From: Candidatus Omnitrophota bacterium
Lineage (GTDB): Bacteria; Omnitrophota; Gorgyraeia; Velamenicoccales; Velamenicoccaceae
DNA length: 16,415 nt
Reading direction: 5' to 3'
Assembly (NCBI GenBank): GCA_028717105.1
Contig: JAQUOM010000029.1
Span: 1-16,415, forward strand
The notes under the pieces: model-generated
The model's database searches: none
Seen by the model: only the letters and a program-made list of their open reading frames with translations
What the model was told of the DNA's origin: nothing
Position numbers and translations under genes: made by a program
Shown here: positions 12,072 to 16,415 of the stretch, piece after piece
Layout of the letters: every line of letters starts with the position of its first letter
Position numbering within the stretch: position 1 is the stretch's first letter

Positions 12072-13799
12072 CTAGAGCATAAGATTAAGCATGCCCCCGA
12101 TGACCAGGGTTGCCGCGACCATGATTCCGGTCGCCGCAAGAAGATATTTCAAGCCCAATTCTTTCAGGAAAATGATGAATGTTGCGATGCAGGGGAACGA
12201 CATCGACAAGACAACGCAGGCGATGATCGTCTGTTTTAAATCCAGCGACAAGGGGATGAGCAGCCCCGCAGCAATGTCCTTGCGCAGGAAGCCGATCAAA
12301 AGCGGAAAAGCCGCCGTTTCGGGAAGCCCAAGGATCGTGCGCGTCACGGGGGCAAAAATGGCGCTCGCCGCGTCAAAGATACGGAAATACTGCAGGAGGT
12401 TGACGACGAGGACGCCAAGGATGACAAAAGGAAGCGCGTCGATAATAAACTCCTTGACCCTCAGCCAGAGTTTGGTGAAAACGATGGGCAGCGGCGGAAA
12501 CCGGTAATGCGGGATCTCAAGGACAAGTTCGGGGCTATAGCCTTTCATCACCTTGTTGAGGACGAAGCCGATAACGACCCAGGCGAAGAAGAGCGCCGCA
12601 AAGACGACGGCCAGGGGCCAAAACCCCCACGGCCCCAAGAGGTTAATGATCATGGCCTGGAGGGCGGCGCACGGCACGGCGATGGAAATCAACGTCGAGG
12701 CGATAAAACGCTCCCTCCTGCTTTCCAAAACGCGCGTCGCCATGATGCCCGGAACATTGCAGCCGAAACCCAAAAGAACAGGGATGATCGCAAATCCATG
12801 GAGGCCGACCCGGTGCATCAGGGCATCCAGGAGGATCGCAAAACGCGGCAAATAACCCACATCCTCTAATATCCCTAAGACAAAATAAAACGCGATGATA
12901 TACGGCAAGACCATGTCAAATTCTACATAAGGCGCCGTGGTCAGAATACCGATGGAATTTTTGAAATCGATCTTGCCGTCGATCAGCTCGCCGATCAGGA
13001 TGTGATGGCCAAACGTCCCTGGCTGCAGTATCGCGCTCAATTTCATCAGCAACGGCGCATAGATATTGTTGAAGACCGGGTCGAAAACATACTGAATCAG
13101 GCTTTCGCCGATAAACCGCACGCTCTTGAAAACGGCATAAATGACGCCCGCCCCTACCAAGAGGCCGGTAAAAGGCCGGATCGAAATATCCTCCAAGAGT
13201 TCACGCAGCGTATGATGCCTGTGCGTCAAATGCTGGACCTGGCTGACGATGATACCGACAGCCAGCCAGAGCTCTTCATGAGTCCTCTGCCGGGGCTCCC
13301 GGGGCGCGCCCTGGAAGAGCCGCTCTTTTAAGACCTTGATCCCGACCCCCGTCACGGCGCAGGTCGAAATGACCGGAATGCCCAGGAGCTCCTCGAGCTT
13401 GGGAACGTCGATATCGATCCCCCGATGCTTGATGTCATCGCACATATTGAGGACCACGACGACAGGATACCCCTTATCGATCAAGTCCAGGGTCAAATGC
13501 AGATTGCGCTCCAGATTCGTCGCGTCGATGATGTTGAGGATAAAACAATCCTTCTCCTTGCAGCAGACATCATCAAGGAACGCACACGTCACTTCTTCAG
13601 CCTTCGATGTCGGCTCCAGGCTGTAGGTGCCCGGCATATCGATGACCTCATAGGTCTCTTCGCCGACGCTCATGATCCCCTTGCGATATTCCACCGTCGT
13701 GCCGGGATAATTGGACGCGATCACGCGCACGCCCGTGAGACGCGCGAAGACAACGCTTTTACCGACATTGGGATTCCCGATAAGGATGATCTTTTTCAT
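12072..13799 (-). CDS. feoB: Ferrous iron transporter FeoB (short form)
   Basis: GTPase-coupled inner-membrane Fe2+ importer. The N-terminal G domain shows G1 GNPNVGKS (8-15), the G2 segment NYPGTTVEY with the switch threonine, G3 DMPG (54-57), G4 NMCD (118-121) and a G5-like STCAVTG near 145. The membrane part has the Gate 1 motif LLGFGCNVPGIMATR with Cys347, and a Gate 2 motif GFLRKDIAAGLL near the end, followed by SFPCIATF. At 575 residues it is much shorter than the E. coli protein, with a reduced helical linker after the G domain, comparable to compact FeoBs. feoA lies 42 bp upstream. No FeoC is visible. The ribosome-binding site is weak. Iron import fits the neighbouring Fe-S operon. 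Confidence 0.96.
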   Translation of the reverse strand: MKKIILIGNPNVGKSVVFARLTGVRVIASNYPGTTVEYRKGIMSVGEETYEVIDMPGTYSLEPTSKAEEVTCAFLDDVCCKEKDCFILNIIDATNLERNLHLTLDLIDKGYPVVVVLNMCDDIKHRGIDIDVPKLEELLGIPVISTCAVTGVGIKVLKERLFQGAPREPRQRTHEELWLAVGIIVSQVQHLTHRHHTLRELLEDISIRPFTGLLVGAGVIYAVFKSVRFIGESLIQYVFDPVFNNIYAPLLMKLSAILQPGTFGHHILIGELIDGKIDFKNSIGILTTAPYVEFDMVLPYIIAFYFVLGILEDVGYLPRFAILLDALMHRVGLHGFAIIPVLLGFGCNVPGIMATRVLESRRERFIASTLISIAVPCAALQAMIINLLGPWGFWPLAVVFAALFFAWVVIGFVLNKVMKGYSPELVLEIPHYRFPPLPIVFTKLWLRVKEFIIDALPFVILGVLVVNLLQYFRIFDAASAIFAPVTRTILGLPETAAFPLLIGFLRKDIAAGLLIPLSLDLKQTIIACVVLSMSFPCIATFIIFLKELGLKYLLAATGIMVAATLVIGGMLNLML

Positions 13800-13841
13800 G
13801 CGATGTTTTTATGAAACTCCGCGGCCTTCAAGTCCGTGGTC

Positions 13842-14111
13842 TCATACGAAAGCGGAAGACGACTTCGAGGCTGGTTCGGAGACGATCTCAACGATCACTT
13901 TTTCTGCCATGCCGTGGCCCAGAGCCAGGGTTGTGTGCCCGACCCGCACGGCCACCGGGCCGCGAAGCGCGAAGGTGCTCAATCTAACCACATGCGCGCC
14001 AAGCCGCAGGCCCAGCATGGAAAGCCTGTGCGCCACCTGTTTGCCGCCGGCAAGCTCCACGATCCTGGCTTTTGTTCCTTTTTTGAGCTGAATCAGGGAA
14101 ATTTTTTGCAT
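13842..14111 (-). CDS. feoA: Ferrous iron transport protein FeoA
   Basis: An 89-residue SH3-like cytoplasmic partner of FeoB. Family features include the opening ISLIQLKKGTKARIVEL, the GG turn, RLSMLGLRLGAHV and the ending VGHTTLALGHGMAEKVIVE. It is directly upstream of feoB in the same orientation. The start at 14111 is the only sensible one. A consensus-like promoter lies so close that the mRNA would begin about 2-4 nt before the ATG, and no real ribosome-binding site is present, so initiation may be leaderless. No obvious Fur box was recognised. Confidence 0.93.
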   Translation of the reverse strand: MQKISLIQLKKGTKARIVELAGGKQVAHRLSMLGLRLGAHVVRLSTFALRGPVAVRVGHTTLALGHGMAEKVIVEIVSEPASKSSSAFV

Positions 14112-14120
14112 GCTCTTTAG

Positions 14121-14148
14121 ATTATAGAGGAAGGCTGAATTTAGTCAA
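14121..14148 (-). promoter_or_regulatory. Sigma-70 promoter of the feoAB unit
   Basis: TTGACT (14148-14143) and a perfect TATAAT (14126-14121) with a 16-bp spacer. The expected transcription start is about 14113-14115, almost at the feoA ATG (14111). It probably drives feoA, feoB, the PP-loop gene, the zinc-ribbon gene and the transporter down to the terminator at 9333-9360. Confidence 0.75.
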
Positions 14149-14377
14149 GAAACATCGGTCCCGGCTTCTATAGCCGATCGATGCCGGACTTTAATCAAAT
14201 GCCTATCTTGTGCTCATCCGGATTTGGGTTAGGGTTACGAAGTCCGAGTGGTTGCTGGATCATGGTGTTACCGAACGACATAGCCCAAGCTAACTGCGTG
14301 ACCGTTACCGTTGCCCGGTGTCGCTGTGATCCGCAGTCTTAAGGTCTCAATGTTCTAAACAGCAAGACCGCAAGGCA
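14149..14377. other. Intergenic region between ygiQ and the feoAB promoter
   Basis: About 230 bp with no convincing coding frame. It holds a hairpin CGGCT-TCTAT-AGCCG (14162-14176), a GGGTTAGGGTTA run near 14225-14240, two GTTACCG copies near 14268 and 14304, and an octamer array at 14336-14367. No clear ygiQ terminator was found. Confidence 0.4.
14336..14367. repeat. Octamer tandem repeat with GTCTCAA core beside the ygiQ stop
   Basis: On the plus strand: GTCTTAAG, GTCTCAAT, GTTCTAAA and a degenerate CAGCAAGA, in exact 8-bp phase. It lies 10 bp from the ygiQ stop codon. The units match the array after feoB (GTCTCAAC, GTCTCAAG, GTTCCAAA) but lie on the opposite strand. Confidence 0.6.
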
Positions 14378-16078
14378 TCACGGGGTCGCAGAAACACGCC
14401 CTTGAACCATCCGCCTTTGTTCCAGCCTTTCGCGCCTGGAACGGGCGACATAAAGGGGTTTGCCTGTATCAGGGTCCTGGCCCGTGTAATACATGCAGGA
14501 AGACCGCGTCATGGGCAAAGGAATAAAATCCTGTATCTGCTCGGGGGTATAACCCATCTTGCGGGTATAGGCTGCCAACTCTCGGGCCTCCCGCGGGCCG
14601 CACCCGGGATGGGCCGTGATAAAATACTGCGCCAGGTATTGGCCCTTCCCAAGCTTTTCATTTGTCTTGCGAAAAAAATCCATAAACTGGCGGTATTTTT
14701 TAAAAGCCGGCTTGCGCATAAGGCGCAGGACAGGATCCGAAACGTGCTCCGGAGCGATCTTCAATTGGCCGCTGACGTGGTATCGGCATAAATTCTCGAA
14801 ATAGGCCAGGGCCTCGGGCAGAAGCAAAAGATCAAAACGCACCCCGCTCTGGATATTGACCCGCTTGACCCCGGGGACCTTTCTGACCGACGCCAGCATA
14901 TTGATCTGTTCCTGAAAATCGATCTTGAGGTTCACACAGAGTTCCGGCCAGAGACAATCCCCACGGGAACAACGGTGTTCCAGCTTGCACGTCAACGTGT
15001 ACATATTCGCCGTCGGCCCTCCGACGTCGGAAATGACCCCCTTAAAATCTTTCTGGCCGGCGATGGCCTTCGCCTCCCAGACGATGGACGTCCGGCTTCG
15101 GCTCTGAACAACGCGGCCCTGATGCAAAGACAACGAACAAAAAGAACATCCGGCCGCGCAGCCCCGGTGGCTGACGATGGATGTCTCGACGGTCTTTAAG
15201 GCCGGTACGCCGCCATAGCGCAGGTAGCCGGGGTGACAGCGCCGGCTGAACGACAGGCCATAAAGCCCGTCCATCTCCTTTTGCGTCAAAGGCAGGGCCG
15301 GCGGCAATTGGATACAAAAACGGGTATCCGTCTGCTGGGCGACAACACGCGCCGTAAAAGGGTTGGATTCTTTGCTGTAGAGATTAAAGGCCTCCAGAAA
15401 CTTCCTTTTGTCGGACCGCACATCTTCAAATGACGGCAGGATGACCGGATGATCGAAACCATCGCAAGTCTTGCGGGCGATCACCGTGCCGCGGATATCG
15501 TCCATCCGCTCGATCGTTTCTTGGGCTTTGAGCCGGGAGGCGATCTCAGCCACCGGACGCTCCCCCATCCCGTAAACAAGCATATCGGCCTTGGCGTCAA
15601 AAAGGATGGAACGCCTCACCGCATCCGTCCAAAAGTCATAATAGGCGAGGCGCCTCAAGGAAGCTTCCAGGCCGCCGATGACGACAGGAACGCCGCTGAA
15701 AAGCTGGCGCAGTTTTTGGGTGTAGACAATGGTCGGCAATTTAGGCCGCAAGCCTCTGGCCCCGCCGGGCGAATATCTATCCTCTTTGCGCAGGCTCATT
15801 CCCGACGTATAAAGCGCGAGCATGGAATCCAGGTTACCCGCCGTCACCCCGAAAAAAAGCTCCGGCCTGCCCAGCTTAAGAAAATCATCATCCTTCTTCC
15901 AGTCCGGCTGCGCGATCACGCCGACCCTGTAGCCCAGAGATTCCAAAAGCCTTCCCAGGAGAGCGACGCCGAAACTCGGATGGTCGCAATACGCATCACC
16001 CGTGACAAAAATAATATCGCAGGCAGACCAGCCGCGCGCTTTCATGTCTTCTTTATTGACTGGCAAAAACTTATTCAT
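14378..16078 (-). CDS. ygiQ: YgiQ-family radical SAM protein
   Basis: A 566-residue protein of the YgiQ/UPF0313 family; the reaction is not established. The N-terminal half resembles a cobalamin-binding-like fold (MKARGWSACDIIFVTGDAY, then HPSFGVALLGRLLESLGY and GVIAQPDW). Conserved landmarks are VVIGGLEASLRRLAYYDFW (132-150) and DMLVYGMGER. The radical SAM cluster motif CxxxCxxC is Cys307, Cys311, Cys314 in RGCAAGCSFC. The core continues with SDVGGPTANMY, QLKIAPEHVSDPVL and FITAHPGCG, and the tail includes IQDFIPLPMTRSSCMYYTG. The start at 16078 is the family start; the longer frame to 16216 translates CRISPR repeats and is artefactual. An extended -10 promoter ends 6 nt before the ATG with no ribosome-binding site, suggesting leaderless translation. 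It adjoins a CRISPR array, with no known functional link. Confidence 0.93.
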   Translation of the reverse strand: MNKFLPVNKEDMKARGWSACDIIFVTGDAYCDHPSFGVALLGRLLESLGYRVGVIAQPDWKKDDDFLKLGRPELFFGVTAGNLDSMLALYTSGMSLRKEDRYSPGGARGLRPKLPTIVYTQKLRQLFSGVPVVIGGLEASLRRLAYYDFWTDAVRRSILFDAKADMLVYGMGERPVAEIASRLKAQETIERMDDIRGTVIARKTCDGFDHPVILPSFEDVRSDKRKFLEAFNLYSKESNPFTARVVAQQTDTRFCIQLPPALPLTQKEMDGLYGLSFSRRCHPGYLRYGGVPALKTVETSIVSHRGCAAGCSFCSLSLHQGRVVQSRSRTSIVWEAKAIAGQKDFKGVISDVGGPTANMYTLTCKLEHRCSRGDCLWPELCVNLKIDFQEQINMLASVRKVPGVKRVNIQSGVRFDLLLLPEALAYFENLCRYHVSGQLKIAPEHVSDPVLRLMRKPAFKKYRQFMDFFRKTNEKLGKGQYLAQYFITAHPGCGPREARELAAYTRKMGYTPEQIQDFIPLPMTRSSCMYYTGQDPDTGKPLYVARSRRERLEQRRMVQGRVSATP

Positions 16079-16084
16079 AGAGAT

Positions 16085-16093
16085 ATTATAGCA
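16085..16093 (-). promoter_or_regulatory. Extended -10 promoter (TGCTATAAT) of ygiQ
   Basis: The minus strand reads TGCTATAAT, a perfect TGn extended -10 element, 6 nt before the ygiQ ATG. No good -35 box is seen 17 bp upstream, which extended -10 promoters tolerate. Transcription would start at or next to the A of the ATG. Confidence 0.6.
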
Positions 16094-16126
16094 AAAAACC
16101 CTCCGGGTTATTCGAAGGGTTTTTGC
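16091..16126 (-). terminator. Intrinsic terminator at the leader-distal end of the CRISPR array
   Basis: GC-AAAAA-CCCT (16091-16102) and AGGG-TTTTT-GC (16116-16126) form a stem of about 11 bp with a 13-nt loop. The minus-strand transcript shows a U-run in the right arm. It sits 6 bp beyond the last CRISPR repeat and just upstream of the ygiQ promoter, so it would end pre-crRNA and insulate ygiQ. Confidence 0.7.
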
Positions 16127-16131
16127 AAATA

Positions 16132-16415
16132 GTTTCAATCCACGCGCCCACGCGGGGCGCGACGTCGTCCGTCCCGATGGATGGACATGGGGAAAGGTTT
16201 CAATCCACGCGCCCACGCGGGGCGCGACTTATATCGCCGTGGCTCGCACGTTTTGGCTTAAGTTTCAATCCACGCGCCCACGCGGGGCGCGACTCTGCCT
16301 CAAAAGAAGCCACATCCAGCGGAAGGGTTTCAATCCACGCGCCCACGCGGGGCGCGACGCGACTATATGGCGAAGTTTCTTAAATTTATAGGTTTCAATC
16401 CACGCGCCCACGCGG
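16132..16415 (-). CRISPR. CRISPR array, type I-C-like repeats, 5 repeats visible, continues beyond window
   Basis: Identical 32-bp repeats at 16132-16163, 16197-16228, 16262-16293 and 16327-16358, plus a partial one from 16392. The four spacers are each exactly 33 bp and unrelated to one another. On the minus strand the repeat starts GTCGCGCCCC and ends GTGGATTGAAAC, the classic type I-C form. A 7-bp stem (CGCGCCC/GGGCGCG, 5-nt loop) leaves an 11-nt tail, as expected for the Cas5d-processed 5' handle of type I-C. The ATTGAAAC end sets the orientation: transcription is leftward, and the leader and any cas genes lie beyond the right edge. The leader-distal repeat is not degenerate. No cas gene is in the window, and I saw no spacer match within it. 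Confidence 0.97.

Noticed and set aside
11993..12139. Upstream extension of the PP-loop thiolase into feoB
   Set aside because: The extra residues read the octamer array and the feoB end in another frame, and family similarity begins at the ATG at 11992.
16079..16216. N-terminal extension of the ygiQ frame, translating to MGAWIET-like peptide
   Set aside because: The extension lies within CRISPR repeats and spacers and the terminator. Such peptides are a familiar artefact of type I-C repeats.
16123..16383. Plus-strand frame with repeated SIHAPTRGAT-like peptides
   Set aside because: It is the translation of CRISPR repeats on the non-coding strand; the repetition is explained by the array.

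Overview
All convincing genes in this window lie on the minus strand. It looks like a chromosomal segment of a Gram-negative, probably anaerobic, bacterium. The outer membrane is implied by a TonB-dependent receptor and a Wza-type polysaccharide export protein. Anaerobic or iron- and sulfur-centred physiology is implied by FeoAB, an Rrf2/IscR-like regulator, IscS, a NifU-type scaffold, LarE, NadA and a radical SAM YgiQ protein. The gene style resembles uncultured lineages such as Omnitrophota, but that is an impression and the sequence does not prove it. No tRNA, rRNA, transposase or cas gene was seen.

The layout, in transcription order from the right edge, starts with a CRISPR array of type I-C character (16132-16415, running off the window). 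It is transcribed leftward and ends at a hairpin terminator. Next is ygiQ (14378-16078) with an extended -10 promoter almost on its start codon. A second unit starts at a promoter before feoA and holds feoA, feoB, a ThiI/MnmA-like PP-loop thiolase, a small zinc-ribbon protein and an ArsB/NhaD-type transporter. It ends at a strong terminator (9333-9360).

The third unit begins at a perfect-consensus sigma-70 promoter (TTGACA, 17 bases, TATAAT; 9298-9326). It has a structured leader of about 200 nt and then rrf2, a DJ-1/PfpI gene, a NifU-like gene, larE, iscS, a TonB-dependent receptor, a four-helix-bundle gene, mnmA and nadA. The theme is iron-sulfur and sulfur-transfer metabolism: IscS supplies persulfide sulfur, NifU is a cluster scaffold or carrier, MnmA thiolates tRNA, NadA needs a [4Fe-4S] cluster, and the Rrf2 protein has three cysteines where IscR binds its cluster.

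The fourth unit, at the left edge, has a very good sigma-54 (-24/-12) promoter, five 10-bp iterons, a 64-residue MerR/excisionase-like HTH protein and the 5' part of a polysaccharide export gene. This suggests regulated exopolysaccharide production.

The least explained structure is a set of degenerate short tandem repeats of period 7 or 8 placed at gene ends. Heptamers lie after the TonB receptor, around the four-helix gene and at the end of larE. Octamers lie after feoB, after the PP-loop thiolase and after ygiQ. Two octamer loci 2.3 kb apart share the same GTCTCAA core. Together with the 10-bp iterons and the structured rrf2 leader, these are the best candidates for undescribed biology here.
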